Shown here: piece after piece, positions 54,275 to 62,533 of the stretch
How positions within the stretch are numbered: position 1 is the stretch's first letter
Layout of the letters: every line of letters starts with the position of its first letter
Origin: Azospirillum sp. SYSU D00513
GTDB taxonomy: Bacteria; Pseudomonadota; Alphaproteobacteria; Azospirillales; Azospirillaceae
Assembly: GCF_017356015.1 (NCBI RefSeq)
Contig: NZ_JAFIQV010000003.1
Coordinates: 62,001-126,000 of the forward strand
Reading direction: 5' to 3'
DNA: 64,000 bases
Program-made: the position numbers and the translations under genes
The notes under the pieces: model-generated
What the model was told of the DNA's origin: nothing
Seen by the model: the letters and a program-made list of their open reading frames with translations, nothing else
Databases searched by the model: none

Positions 54275-54985
54275 TCAGATGCCCTCGCCCATGTGGGTGG
54301 TGATGTTCGCCGCCTGCATGCTGTCGCTGCGCTGGCGCATCTGCCGCGCGAAGCGGACGGGGCTCGGCAGGAACTGGAACAGACGCCCCATGCCCGACAG
54401 GCCCGAGGTCGCCTTGCCCACGGCCATGACGTCGGCGAGCCGGCGGTCCACGAAGGCCCAGGTTTCCCGGTGATCCTCCGACTGGTCGTCGAGCCAGTAG
54501 AAGGTCGAGGAGCTGAGAACGGCCGAGAGCAGCGCGCGCTTGCTGTAATGGTTGAAGTCGGTCGCCGTGTCGCCGGCCGCGTACCACATGGCGTCCACCG
54601 TGCGGTACAGCATGCGCAGGCCGAGCCCGAGATTCTGCGGCATGGCGAGATAGGCGATCAGGCGGCGCTTGGCCTCCTTGTGCGGCTCCAGCACCTCGAA
54701 ATGGGTGCGGACGGCGAGCGAGACCCGGTCGCGGACGCGCATCTCGGCGAGCGGCTTGCTCTCCAGCTCCTCCAGCATGCGCCGGTCGGTCCAGTTGCCG
54801 AAATGCTCGACCAGCTCGGGGATGCCGCCGGGGAAGGCCCGGTGCATGGTCGCCGTGTCGTGGCCGGCCATCTGCGCGCCGTCGCGCAGGGATTGCGTGC
54901 TCCAGCCGTCGAAGATGACGTTGGGCAGAGTGGACAGCAGGATCTCGTCCCGCACAGCGTCCATGTCCATGGTCCGGTCGTCCAT
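54275..54985 (-). CDS. COQ9 family protein (rpsU-divergently transcribed type)
   Basis: This 236-residue protein of the COQ9 / rpsU-divergent family has a TetR-like fold that binds lipids and helps ubiquinone synthesis in mitochondria and, by inference, in alphaproteobacteria. Stretches include MDAVRDEILLSTLPNVIFDGWSTQSLRDGAQMAGHDTATMHRAFPGGIPELVEHFGNWTDRRM, MWYAAGDTATDFNHYSKRALLSAVLSSSTFYWLDDQSEDHRETWAFVDRRLADVM. It is not a DNA-binding regulator despite the fold. Family members typically lie divergent from rpsU; here def is between. Confidence 0.92.
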   Translation of the reverse strand: MDDRTMDMDAVRDEILLSTLPNVIFDGWSTQSLRDGAQMAGHDTATMHRAFPGGIPELVEHFGNWTDRRMLEELESKPLAEMRVRDRVSLAVRTHFEVLEPHKEAKRRLIAYLAMPQNLGLGLRMLYRTVDAMWYAAGDTATDFNHYSKRALLSAVLSSSTFYWLDDQSEDHRETWAFVDRRLADVMAVGKATSGLSGMGRLFQFLPSPVRFARQMRQRSDSMQAANITTHMGEGI

Positions 54986-55003
54986 GATCCCGTCCTTTCC
55001 CGT

Positions 55004-55534
55004 TCAGTCCTTTGCCAGCGCGGCCGTGACGTGATGCGCCTCTTCATTGAACGCGAGATGGCGCAGGTCGGGCATGCGGTCGATGTAGAGAACGCCGTTC
55101 AGATGGTCGAATTCGTGCTGAACCACGCGCGCGTGGAAGCCCGCCGCCTCCCGTTCGATGGGAGCGCCGTCCAGCCCGACGCCGCGGTAGCGGATGCGGG
55201 CGTGGCGCGGCACGACTCCGCGCAGGCCGGGGATCGACAGGCAGCCCTCCCAGCCCAGCTCCATCTCCTCGCCGACCGGCTCCAGCTCCGGGTTGATCAG
55301 CACCGTGGGCTCCACCGTCTCGCCGCCGGAGCGGTCGGCCGGCACCCGGAAGACGATGATCCGCTTGGACACATGGATCTGCGGCGCCGCCAGCCCGACT
55401 CCGGGCGCGTCCTCCATCGTCTCGATCATGTCGGCGGCGAGGCGCCGGATCTCCGGATCGGTCGGGTCGCGCACCGGCTCGGCCATGGCGCGCAGCACCG
55501 GATGCCCCATGCGGGCAATCTTCAACAAGGCCAT
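55004..55534 (-). CDS. peptide deformylase
   Basis: This enzyme removes the formyl group from nascent proteins using an Fe or Zn ion. The 176-residue protein carries the three family motifs: GVGLAAPQI (46-54), EGCLSIPG with metal ligand C98, and HEFDHLNG with H140, E141 and H144. It is upstream of coq9 on the same strand by 18 bases. No formyltransferase gene (fmt) follows, unlike the usual def-fmt operon, so this may be an additional deformylase copy. Confidence 0.95.
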   Translation of the reverse strand: MALLKIARMGHPVLRAMAEPVRDPTDPEIRRLAADMIETMEDAPGVGLAAPQIHVSKRIIVFRVPADRSGGETVEPTVLINPELEPVGEEMELGWEGCLSIPGLRGVVPRHARIRYRGVGLDGAPIEREAAGFHARVVQHEFDHLNGVLYIDRMPDLRHLAFNEEAHHVTAALAKD

Positions 55535-55752
55535 GGGGCATTATCCGGGGAACCGGAGAGCCCGGCAACTGTTTCACCTCCGACCGTCCGCCGACGCGGG
55601 CGCCGGGCCGTCCCTCTTTGGTAACGGAAGACTCTTCTTCCCTTGGAGGCTGGCCCGTGTTAGACAAGTGTTCACACAAGGGGTGCGCTCGCTGGCGCAT
55701 GCCTAATTGTTGCTACGCGCAACACGGCTTCCTTTAAGGGGTGACGGTAAAC

Positions 55753-55956
55753 GTGCAAGTTTTGGTCCGTGACAACAACGTCGATCAGGCCCTCCGCGCG
55801 CTGAAGAAGAAGATGCAGCGCGAGGGTATCTTCCGTGAGATGAAGCTGCGCCGCAACTACGAGAAGCCCTCGGAGAAGCGCGCCCGCGAGAAGGCCGAGG
55901 CCGTGCGCCGCACGCGCAAGCTGCTTCGCAAGCGCATGGAGCGCGAGGGCTATTAA
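55753..55956 (+). CDS. rpsU: 30S ribosomal protein S21
   Basis: This 67-residue basic protein of the small subunit is recognised by [57 protein letters not shown]. The start is a GTG at 55753 with AAGGGG at 55736-55741; the GTG at 55741 overlaps that site and would add four unconserved residues. It reads divergently from def/coq9, the arrangement that names the COQ9 bacterial family. Confidence 0.94.
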   Translation: MQVLVRDNNVDQALRALKKKMQREGIFREMKLRRNYEKPSEKRAREKAEAVRRTRKLLRKRMEREGY

Positions 55957-56126
55957 TCGACTGGCGCGTTCCCGCGCCGGGCACCCTTGTGTCTAGAGCA
56001 CTGATCTGAACCAGCCGCCCCGTGCCTGTCGCGTGGGCGGTTTTGGTGCATCCTCCTTCCGCCGCCTGCTCTCCGATATACTGGAGATCTCTGCGGCGGG
56101 GGCCACGGCCGGAGCTACGAGGTCCC

Positions 56127-56951
56127 GTGAGCGCGTCGAAGCACACCACCCGAATCACCGCCCCCGCCCTGCGCGCCCGCAAGGGTGGCGAGCCGATCGT
56201 CTGCCTGACGGCCTACACCGCCCCGACCGCGCGTCTGCTCGACCCCCATGTCGACCTTCTGCTGGTCGGCGACTCGCTGGGCATGGTGGTCTACGGCTTC
56301 GACAGCACGCTGGCCGTGACGCTCGACCTGATGATCGCCCATGGCGCCGCCGTGGTGCGCGGGACCGAGCGCGCCTGCGTGGTGGTGGACCTTCCCTTCG
56401 GCAGCTACCAGGAAAGCCCGCAGGTGGCCTTCCGCGCGGCCTCGCGCGTGCTGGCGGAAACCGGCGCCCAGGCCGTGAAGCTGGAGGGCGGGGCGGAGAT
56501 GGCCGAGACGGTCGCCTTCCTGACCAGCCGTGGCGTGCCCGTGATGGGCCATGTCGGGCTTCTGCCCCAGTCGGTGAACGCGCTGGGCGGCTACAAGGCC
56601 GTCGGCCGCGACCCCGCGGCGGCCGAGCGCATCCTCGCCGACGCCCGCGCCATCGCGGAAGCCGGCGCCTTCTCCCTCGTCATCGAGGGCACGATGGAGC
56701 CGCTGGCCCGCCGGATCACCGAGGAGGTGGCCGTCCCCACCATCGGCATCGGCGCCTCCCCCGCCTGCGACGGGCAGGTCCTGGTCACCGACGATATGCT
56801 CGGCCTGTTCAGCGACTTCACCCCGAAATTCGTGAAGCGCTTCGCCGACCTCGGCCCGGCCATCGCCGAGGCCGCCGCCGGCTATGCGGCCGAAGTGAAG
56901 GCCCGCCAGTTCCCGGGGCCGGAGCACTGTTTCGGGGTGAAGAAAGGGTAA
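56127..56951 (+). CDS. panB: 3-methyl-2-oxobutanoate hydroxymethyltransferase PanB
   Basis: PanB catalyses the first committed step of pantothenate and CoA synthesis, adding hydroxymethyl from methylene-tetrahydrofolate to ketoisovalerate. The 274-residue protein has [39 protein letters not shown] (metal Asp), [86 protein letters not shown]. The start is GTG at 56127 with gagg upstream. No panC is adjacent. The stop lies six bases from the convergent antitoxin-like frame. Confidence 0.95.
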   Translation: MSASKHTTRITAPALRARKGGEPIVCLTAYTAPTARLLDPHVDLLLVGDSLGMVVYGFDSTLAVTLDLMIAHGAAVVRGTERACVVVDLPFGSYQESPQVAFRAASRVLAETGAQAVKLEGGAEMAETVAFLTSRGVPVMGHVGLLPQSVNALGGYKAVGRDPAAAERILADARAIAEAGAFSLVIEGTMEPLARRITEEVAVPTIGIGASPACDGQVLVTDDMLGLFSDFTPKFVKRFADLGPAIAEAAAGYAAEVKARQFPGPEHCFGVKKG

Positions 56952-56957
56952 GAGGCG

Positions 56958-57134
56958 TTAGCGGCGACCTGGAAGGCCCGTTTCGTCATAGCCGAGGATA
57001 TCGTCGGGTGCGCGGGAGTCGAACACAGGCTGGGCGGCCAGTTCGCGGTGCAGCCGCACCATGCGGTCTTCGGCTTCATCGCCATTGCGAACCCGTTGCC
57101 TCATGCGCTCCGCTTCGTCGCTTTTGACGCTCAT
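56958..57134 (-). pseudogene. VapB/PSK-type antitoxin relic (C-terminal tail retained)
   Basis: This 58-residue frame starts MSVKSDEAERMRQRV and ends LAAQPVFDSRAPDDILGYDETGLPGRR. The ending closely resembles the toxin-neutralising tail of VapB antitoxins of the PSK/Rv0623 type, known to me for a DxRSADEILGYDExGLP pattern. The N-terminal ribbon-helix DNA-binding segment usually found (about 80 residues total) is shortened by roughly 20 residues, so it is probably degenerate. No VapC (PIN domain) gene lies beside it. A GGAG upstream of the ATG may still allow translation. The alternative is an intact small orphan antitoxin. Confidence 0.55.
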
Positions 57135-57191
57135 GGATCGGCGCTCCGCATAGCTGTCTGTAAATAGGTCCAGAACCACCCTTCCACCGTT

Positions 57192-57345
57192 ATCCCGGCG
57201 GACGCGCATAGGCGCTAACTGTTGCATGTTCGTCCGTTCCACCGAAGCTTGTACCTTCCCTCCTCGTCATCCCCGCGGACGCGCATGAGCGCTAACTTTT
57301 GCATGTTCGTTCGCTCGACCGAAGCCCGCGCCATCCCACCTCGTC
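57192..57345. repeat. two tandem copies of a 77-bp repeat
   Basis: Unit 1 (57192-57268) begins ATCCCGGCGGACGCGCATAG and unit 2 (57269-57345) begins ATCCCCGCGGACGCGCATGA; the copies are largely identical, sharing GCGCTAACT, TTGCATGTTCGT, ACCGAAGC and CCTCGTC blocks. A third copy starts at 57346 but turns at once into an ATTCCCGC hairpin element. An inverted 31-bp copy (AAAGTTAGCGCCTATGCGCGGACGCGGGGAT) lies at 57470-57500. The left boundary runs into the antitoxin-like relic. Confidence 0.85.
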
Positions 57346-57620
57346 ATTCCCGCGAAAGCGGGAATCCAATCCCTTCCCGCAGCGAACCTATTGGAAACTC
57401 TGGATCCCCGCGTCCGCGGGGATGACGGTGGAGAGGCGGTCGGATGCTCGGTTTCGTCGGTCGATTCTCAAAGTTAGCGCCTATGCGCGGACGCGGGGAT
57501 CCAGGGTTTTCAACGGTTCCGCTTTGGGAGGAACTGGATTCCCGCTCTCAAGCAAACTTCGTTTGCTCTGACGCGGCAGGCGAATGCCAGAAGCATTCGC
57601 CAAGAGCGTTTCGCGGGAAT
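57346..57620. repeat. nested palindromic repeat island (ATTCCCGC family)
   Basis: Hairpins in order are ATTCCCGC-gaaa-GCGGGAAT (57346-57365), ATCCCCGC-gtcc-GCGGGGAT (57404-57423), the inverted copy of the 77-bp unit (57470-57500), then an outer pair ATTCCCGC (57538-57545) and GCGGGAAT (57613-57620) enclosing AGCAAAC-ttc-GTTTGCT (57551-57567) and GGCGAATG-ccagaag-CATTCGCC (57579-57601). This looks like stacked REP/MITE-like elements inserted into one another. No transposase gene is present. The remaining 57621-57659 shows nothing. Confidence 0.82.
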
Positions 57621-57659
57621 GACGTCGCAGGATGACTTACCTGCACCCTCCGAACAGAC

Positions 57660-58730
57660 CTAACCCTCCCGCCGCTTTTCCCCCTCCGACCGCTTGGGCC
57701 CGAGCGTGGCGTCGTCGTTGAGACCCTGGGCCTGCTGCTCGGCCGGGGATGAGCCGGCGGGCGGGAGGCCCACGCCCATGCGCAGTTCGCGCCATTTCAG
57801 CCGCAGGTCGGCCAGACGGTGGCCCGGGGCCTCGTGGCCGTAGGCGCGGTATTGGTTCGGGGGCACCTTGCCCTTGGCGCGGACATGGGCCGCGAAGGCG
57901 TCCACCCAGCCGTCGAAATCCGCCATGACCCCAGCCTCGGCGACCATGTCCTCCGCCTGGTTGTCGCTGTAGGGCTTGCCGTTGCCGAACTCCCGGTAGC
58001 GCCAGAGCGCGTCCGGCACCTCGATCCCGCTGTAGCGGCACTGCCAGACCAGCGGCGCGTAGGCGTCGCGCATGTCGGCGAAGGGTTCCTTGTCGGGGTC
58101 GAACCAGTGCGGATGGCGGAGATTCTTCGGGCGGCCGCTCCCGTCGTCCTCGGCGGCGCCCGCGTCGCCGTAGCAGAAGAAGGCGGCGCTGCGGCCCTCC
58201 AGGTGGTTCTGCGACAGCTCGGCCCATTCGGGCGCGTGCTCCAGCGCCATCGCCCGTTCCGGGTCCTTGTGGCCGATCAGATCCTCGCGCGGGTTGCCGC
58301 CGCTGGCGCAGACCAGCCGGTCGAACATCAGCTTCAGATTGCTGGTCGGGGCGTACCAGTTGACCGGCCCGATCACCGCCCAGGCATCGGCGAGGTCGAG
58401 CCGGGCGTAGAGGCCGAGGTCCCACATCAGGTCCGGCTCGGCCTTGTTGTCCGCCTCGTAGCAGTTGCAGGGCCAGACGCAGAGCGCCATGGAGGTGGAG
58501 GCGCAGGCGTTGCAGCTCTGGATGCGGGCGCGGCCGAAAACGTTGCCGAGATCCTCGGCATCCACCTCCCACTCCTCCGGCAGGCGGCGCACCATGCGCT
58601 GCATCAGGGCGCGCGCCTTGGAATCGACGCCGGGGCAGTTGTATTGGCGCCGGTCGGAGCCGGCGATCACCAGCACGCGAAAGGGCCGCCGCTCCGGCGG
58701 CAGGGCTCCATTGGCGTCGTCGGGCTTCAT
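57660..58730 (-). CDS. flavodoxin-fold NAD(P)H-dependent oxidoreductase-like protein
   Basis: This 356-residue protein has a flavodoxin-like N-terminal half: RVLVIAGSDRRQYNCPGVDSKARALMQRMVRRLPEEWEVDAEDLGNVFGRARIQSC.AC (about 18-77) with an S-x-N-C-x-x-C type Cys pair near 73-76 and the further cluster LCVWPCNCYEADN, then DAWAVIGPVNWYAPTSNLKLMFDRLVCASGG, the FMN-binding P(V)NWYAPTSxLK motif of NADPH-dependent FMN reductases. A C-terminal extension of about 180 residues contains HPHWFDPDKEPFADMRDAYAPLVWQCRYSGIEVP and is not in short family members. It may bind FMN and have a Cys-ligated or redox centre. Substrate unknown. Confidence 0.8.
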   Translation of the reverse strand: MKPDDANGALPPERRPFRVLVIAGSDRRQYNCPGVDSKARALMQRMVRRLPEEWEVDAEDLGNVFGRARIQSCNACASTSMALCVWPCNCYEADNKAEPDLMWDLGLYARLDLADAWAVIGPVNWYAPTSNLKLMFDRLVCASGGNPREDLIGHKDPERAMALEHAPEWAELSQNHLEGRSAAFFCYGDAGAAEDDGSGRPKNLRHPHWFDPDKEPFADMRDAYAPLVWQCRYSGIEVPDALWRYREFGNGKPYSDNQAEDMVAEAGVMADFDGWVDAFAAHVRAKGKVPPNQYRAYGHEAPGHRLADLRLKWRELRMGVGLPPAGSSPAEQQAQGLNDDATLGPKRSEGEKRREG

Positions 58731-58805
58731 GGCAACCGCTCCCCTTCGCGTCCCAAACCCCAGGCAAACAGCGGGGCATGGCGGAAGGTCCGGCGGAAAA
58801 GAAAA

Positions 58806-58836
58806 GCCCCCGGAGCGCGAGCGCTCCGGGGGCCTG
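58806..58836 (-). terminator. terminator of the pntA1-pntA2-pntB operon
   Basis: GCCCCCGGAGCGC (58806-58818) and GCGCTCCGGGGGC (58821-58833) form a perfect 13-bp stem with a minimal loop. On the minus strand it is followed by TTTTCTTTTCC (plus-strand GGAAAAGAAAAG), a clear T-rich tail. It ends pntB 30 bases after its stop. Confidence 0.88.
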
Positions 58837-58865
58837 ACAGGCCGCTCCCTTCCGAGGAGACGCCC

Positions 58866-60263
58866 TTACTCCATCGACTTGACGACTTCCTCGGTGACCT
58901 TCTTGGCGTCGCCGAAGAGCATCATGGTGTTGGGGCGGAAGAACAGCTCGTTGTCGACGCCGGCGTAGCCCGAGGACATGCCGCGCTTGATGAAGAAGAC
59001 GGTCTTGGCCTTCTCCACGTCCAGGATCGGCATGCCGTAGATCGCCGAGGTCGGGTCGGTCTTGGCGGCCGGGTTGGTGACGTCGTTGGCGCCGATGACG
59101 AAGGCCACGTCCGCCGACTGGAAGTCGCGGTTGATGTCCTCCAGCTCGAACACCTCGTCGTAGGGCACGTTGGCCTCGGCCAGCAGCACGTTCATGTGAC
59201 CGGGCATGCGGCCCGCGACCGGGTGGATGGCGTACTTCACCGAAACGCCCTCGTGCTTCAGCGCGTCGGCCATCTCGCGCAGGGCATGCTGCGCCTGCGC
59301 CACCGCCATGCCGTAGCCGGGGACGATGATGACCGTCTGGGCGTTCTTCATGATGTAGGCGGCGTCCTCGGGCGAGCCGACCTTGACCGAGCCGCGGTCG
59401 CCGCCGCCGGCGCCACCGGCCGCACCACCCGCCGCGTCACCGCCGAAGCCGCCGAGGATCACGTTGAAGATCGAGCGGTTCATGCCCTTGCACATGATGT
59501 AGGACAGGATCGCGCCCGAGGAGCCGACCAGCGCGCCGGTGACGATCAGCGTGTTGTTCTGCATCGTGAAGCCGATGCCCGCCGCCGCCCAGCCGGAGTA
59601 GCTGTTCAGCATCGAGACGACCACCGGCATGTCGGCGCCGCCGATCGGCAGGATCAGCAGGAAGCCGAGCGCCAGCGAGACCAGCACGATCAGCCAGAGC
59701 GCCGTGTCGGAGTTGGAGGCGACCAGCCAGACGATCAGCAGGATCGTCAGCACGCCGAGGCCGGCGTTCAGGTAATGCTGCCCCGTGAAGACCAGCGGCT
59801 TGCCGGTGACCAGACCCTGGAGCTTGGCGAAGGCGACGACCGAACCGGTGAAGGTGATGGCGCCGATCGCGGTGCCCAGCGCCATCTCGATCAGCGAGCC
59901 GGTCGCGATGTTGCCGCGCACGCCGATGCCGTAGCCTTCCGGCGCGTAGTAGGCGGACAGCGCCACGAAGACGGCGGCGAGGCCGACGAGGCTGTGGAAG
60001 GCCGCGACGAGCTGCGGCAGGGCCGTCATCTCGATCTTCTTGGCGATGACGTAGCCGATGGCGCCGCCGATGGCGATGCCGAGAACGATCATCCAGTAGG
60101 ACTGGACGATGGGCGAAGCCAGCGTCGTGCCGATGGCGACGACCATGCCGACCATGCCGTAGATGTTGCCTTGCCGGGAGGTCTCCGGCGACGACAGGCC
60201 CCTCAGCGCCATGATGAAGCAGACCGAGGCGACCAGATAGAGAAGGGCGGTAAGCGTTTCCAT
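58866..60263 (-). CDS. pntB: proton-translocating NAD(P) transhydrogenase subunit beta
   Basis: This is the 465-residue beta subunit. The N-terminal half has about nine membrane helices (proton channel; YLVASVCFIMALRGLSSPETSRQGNIYGMVGMVVAIGTTL, VAAFHSLVGLAAVFVALSAYY). The C-terminal domain III (about 290-465) binds NADP(H): VIIVPGYGMAVAQAQHALREMADALKHEGVSVKYAIHPVAGRMPGHMNVLLAEANVPYDEVFELEDINRDF and VTNPAAKTDPTSAIYGMPILDVEKA. It couples the proton gradient to NADPH formation, and its A1 and A2 partners are encoded just upstream. Confidence 0.96.
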   Translation of the reverse strand: METLTALLYLVASVCFIMALRGLSSPETSRQGNIYGMVGMVVAIGTTLASPIVQSYWMIVLGIAIGGAIGYVIAKKIEMTALPQLVAAFHSLVGLAAVFVALSAYYAPEGYGIGVRGNIATGSLIEMALGTAIGAITFTGSVVAFAKLQGLVTGKPLVFTGQHYLNAGLGVLTILLIVWLVASNSDTALWLIVLVSLALGFLLILPIGGADMPVVVSMLNSYSGWAAAGIGFTMQNNTLIVTGALVGSSGAILSYIMCKGMNRSIFNVILGGFGGDAAGGAAGGAGGGDRGSVKVGSPEDAAYIMKNAQTVIIVPGYGMAVAQAQHALREMADALKHEGVSVKYAIHPVAGRMPGHMNVLLAEANVPYDEVFELEDINRDFQSADVAFVIGANDVTNPAAKTDPTSAIYGMPILDVEKAKTVFFIKRGMSSGYAGVDNELFFRPNTMMLFGDAKKVTEEVVKSME

Positions 60264-60276
60264 GGTTCGGTTCCCC

Positions 60277-60696
60277 TTACGTGCCCTTCTTCTTGAACAT
60301 GCTCAGCATGCGCTGAGTGACGAGGAAGCCGCCGAAGATGTTCACCGAGGCGAGGATGACCGCGAGGAAACCCAGGACCTTGGAGAAGCTGAAGCCGGCG
60401 GGGCCGGCGGCGATCAGCGCGCCGACGATGATGACCGAGGAGACGGCGTTGGTGACGGCCATCAGCGGCGAGTGCAGCGCCGGCGTGACGCGCCAGACGA
60501 CGTAGTAGCCGACGAAGCAGGCCAGGATGAAGACCGTCAGGCCGGTGATGAAGAAGTTGCCGTGGCCGGCCGCTTCCGCCACCTGGGCGGGGGCGGAGGT
60601 GGCCACCTGGGCGGCGAGCGCGTCGGCCTGCTGGCCGAGCGCGGCAAGCTGGGCCTTCAGCTCGGCGATGCGGGTTGCCAGTTGGGTCTGGTCCAT
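60277..60696 (-). CDS. pntA2: NAD(P) transhydrogenase subunit alpha part 2 (membrane domain)
   Basis: This 139-residue small subunit holds the membrane helices that in E. coli are fused to the C-terminus of PntA. An N-terminal heptad/coil stretch ([31 protein letters not shown]) is followed by about four membrane segments ([68 protein letters not shown]). It lies 11 bases after pntA1 and 13 before pntB. The split three-subunit form is normal in Rhodospirillaceae. Confidence 0.95.
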   Translation of the reverse strand: MDQTQLATRIAELKAQLAALGQQADALAAQVATSAPAQVAEAAGHGNFFITGLTVFILACFVGYYVVWRVTPALHSPLMAVTNAVSSVIIVGALIAAGPAGFSFSKVLGFLAVILASVNIFGGFLVTQRMLSMFKKKGT

Positions 60697-60707
60697 GAGG
60701 GGTCTCC

Positions 60708-61859
60708 TTAGCCGGCGAAGGCGGGATGCACGACCTGGCCGTCGCGGGTCAGCGCGATGGCCTTGACGATCTCATCCTCCCAATCGACCTTGACGCTCTT
60801 GGCGTCCTTGTCGTGGAGGAGGGTGATCACCGCCAGCAGGTTCTTGGCGTAGAGCAGCGAGGAGGCCTCGGCCATGCGGCTCGGGTAGTTGGTGTGGCCG
60901 ACGATCTTCACGCCGTTGTCCGTCACCACGACCTCGCCGGGGCGGGAGCCCTCGACGTTGCCGCCCTGCTCGACCGCGAGGTCGATCAGGACCGAACCCG
61001 GCTTCATGGAGGCGACATGCTCCGCCGTCACCAGCACCGGGGCCTTGCGGCCGGGGATCAGCGCGGTGGTGATGACGATGTCCTGCTTCTTGATGTGCTC
61101 CGCCACCAGCGCCGCCTGCTGGCGCTTGTAGTCGTCGGACATTTCCTTGGCGTAGCCGCCGGCCGTCTCGGCCTGCTTGAACTCGTCGTTCTCGACGGCG
61201 ACGAAGGTCCCGCCGAGCGACTGCACCTGCTCCTTAACGGCCGGGCGCACGTCGGTCGCCGAGACGATGGCGCCCAGGCGCTTGGCGGTCGCGATGGCCT
61301 GGAGGCCGGCCACGCCCACGCCCATGATGAAGGCGCGGGCCGGCGGAACCGTGCCGGCGGCGGTCATCATCATCGGGAATGAGCGGCCATACTCGCTGGC
61401 CGCGTCGACCACGGCCTTGTAGCCGGCGAGGTTGGCCTGGGAGGACAGGACGTCCATGACCTGCGCACGGGTGATGCGCGGCATGAACTCCATGGCGAAG
61501 GCGTTCACGCCCGCCGTGGCGTAGGCCTGCAGCGACTCGCGCGCGTTGTGCGGCTGAAGGATGCCGAAGAGCATCGCGCCCTTCTTCATCAGCGCCAACT
61601 CGTCCTGGCCGCCCTCGGCGGCCGTGAGGGGGCGCTGCACCTTCAGCACGACATCCGCGTCGGCAAGCGCCGAGGCGGCGTCCGGCGCGATGGTCGCGCC
61701 GGCATCGGCGAAGGTCTGGTCCGGAATGCTGGCACCGGTGCCCGCCCCAGTTTCCACCACCACGTCCAGGCCAAGACCCTTCAGCTTCTTGACCGTTTCG
61801 GGCGATGCGGCGACGCGCAGCTCACCCGCGCGCCGCTCCCGGGGTATGGCGACTTTCAT
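60708..61859 (-). CDS. pntA1: NAD(P) transhydrogenase subunit alpha part 1 (NAD-binding)
   Basis: This 383-residue soluble domain I binds NAD(H). It begins [40 protein letters not shown] and contains [38 protein letters not shown], the Rossmann stretch [43 protein letters not shown], and [23 protein letters not shown]. The start is set to 61859, with GGGAGGGG upstream and the conserved MKVAIP N-terminus; the frame upstream to 61904 is not conserved. Confidence 0.96.
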   Translation of the reverse strand: MKVAIPRERRAGELRVAASPETVKKLKGLGLDVVVETGAGTGASIPDQTFADAGATIAPDAASALADADVVLKVQRPLTAAEGGQDELALMKKGAMLFGILQPHNARESLQAYATAGVNAFAMEFMPRITRAQVMDVLSSQANLAGYKAVVDAASEYGRSFPMMMTAAGTVPPARAFIMGVGVAGLQAIATAKRLGAIVSATDVRPAVKEQVQSLGGTFVAVENDEFKQAETAGGYAKEMSDDYKRQQAALVAEHIKKQDIVITTALIPGRKAPVLVTAEHVASMKPGSVLIDLAVEQGGNVEGSRPGEVVVTDNGVKIVGHTNYPSRMAEASSLLYAKNLLAVITLLHDKDAKSVKVDWEDEIVKAIALTRDGQVVHPAFAG

Positions 61860-62216
61860 AAGGTTCCCCTCCCATACGCAAACCGGCCGAGCGACGGGAG
61901 GCACGGAGCCACCAACGCGCTAGCCGCAAACGGCGCGACCAACTGTCACGCCCAAGCAACGGTGTTACCAATCCTGGAAGAGATGCGCAACAACACCGCG
62001 AGTTTTGCCGCGTCGTAGAAAAGCAAACGCCACATAACTGTTTGTAAGCCGAACCAACATTGTTGTTCTCGGGGGCGGGATCCGGCAGTCCCGACGGGAG
62101 CCTCCCGTGAGAAGAGACGGACACCGTTCCCGAAAGGTGCCGCTGCGCTTGCGCTCCGCCGCGCCCGTCGATATCGTCCGCGCCTGCTTACAGCTTATCG
62201 AAGAGGTTACCCCATC
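61860..62216. other. divergent promoter region between pntA1 and gapR
   Basis: No gene was found in these 357 bases. The middle (61960-62070) is lower in GC than the surroundings and contains CAACAACA and AACATTGTTGTTC, a near-palindrome at 62056-62071, and scattered direct repeats of CAAC. It should hold promoters for both genes; no confident hexamer pair was found for gapR or pntA1. Confidence 0.5.
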
Positions 62217-62465
62217 ATGTCCGACGTCGGCGGAATCGCGGCGGATCGCCTGAAATCCTTTGTCGAGCGCATCGAGCGCCTGGAAGAGGAAAAGCGCGGC
62301 CTTCAGGAGGACGTGAAGGAAGTCTATGCCGAGGCCAAGGGCACCGGCTTCGACGTCAAGATCATCCGGCAGATCATTCGTCTGCGGAAGATGGACAAGG
62401 CCGACCGCCAGGAGCAGGAAGCCCTGCTCGACCTCTACAAGGAAGCCCTGGGCATGGTGGAGTAA
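62217..62465 (+). CDS. gapR: GapR (DUF2312) nucleoid-associated protein
   Basis: This 82-residue helical protein of the DUF2312 family has as its characterised member GapR of Caulobacter, which binds overtwisted AT-rich DNA and stimulates type II topoisomerases ahead of forks and RNA polymerase. Signature: RLKSFVERIERLEEEKRGLQEDVKEVYAEAKGTGFDVKIIRQIIRLRKMDKADRQEQEALLDLYKEALGM, a pattern of coiled coil followed by FDxKxIRQIIRLRKxD. Length is normal. It is the only plus-strand gene in the last 5 kb and probably monocistronic. Confidence 0.95.
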   Translation: MSDVGGIAADRLKSFVERIERLEEEKRGLQEDVKEVYAEAKGTGFDVKIIRQIIRLRKMDKADRQEQEALLDLYKEALGMVE

Positions 62466-62533
62466 GGGACGGCGGCCGGTTTCGCGCCGGCCGCGCCCCT
62501 TCTGCCCGAGGCGGCCCCCGCATCCGTGGGATC

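Noticed and set aside
57222-57635. Several 60-90 residue plus-strand ORFs in the repeat island
   Set aside because: They translate palindromic repeats, giving recurrent SRKRES-like strings; no start context or conservation.
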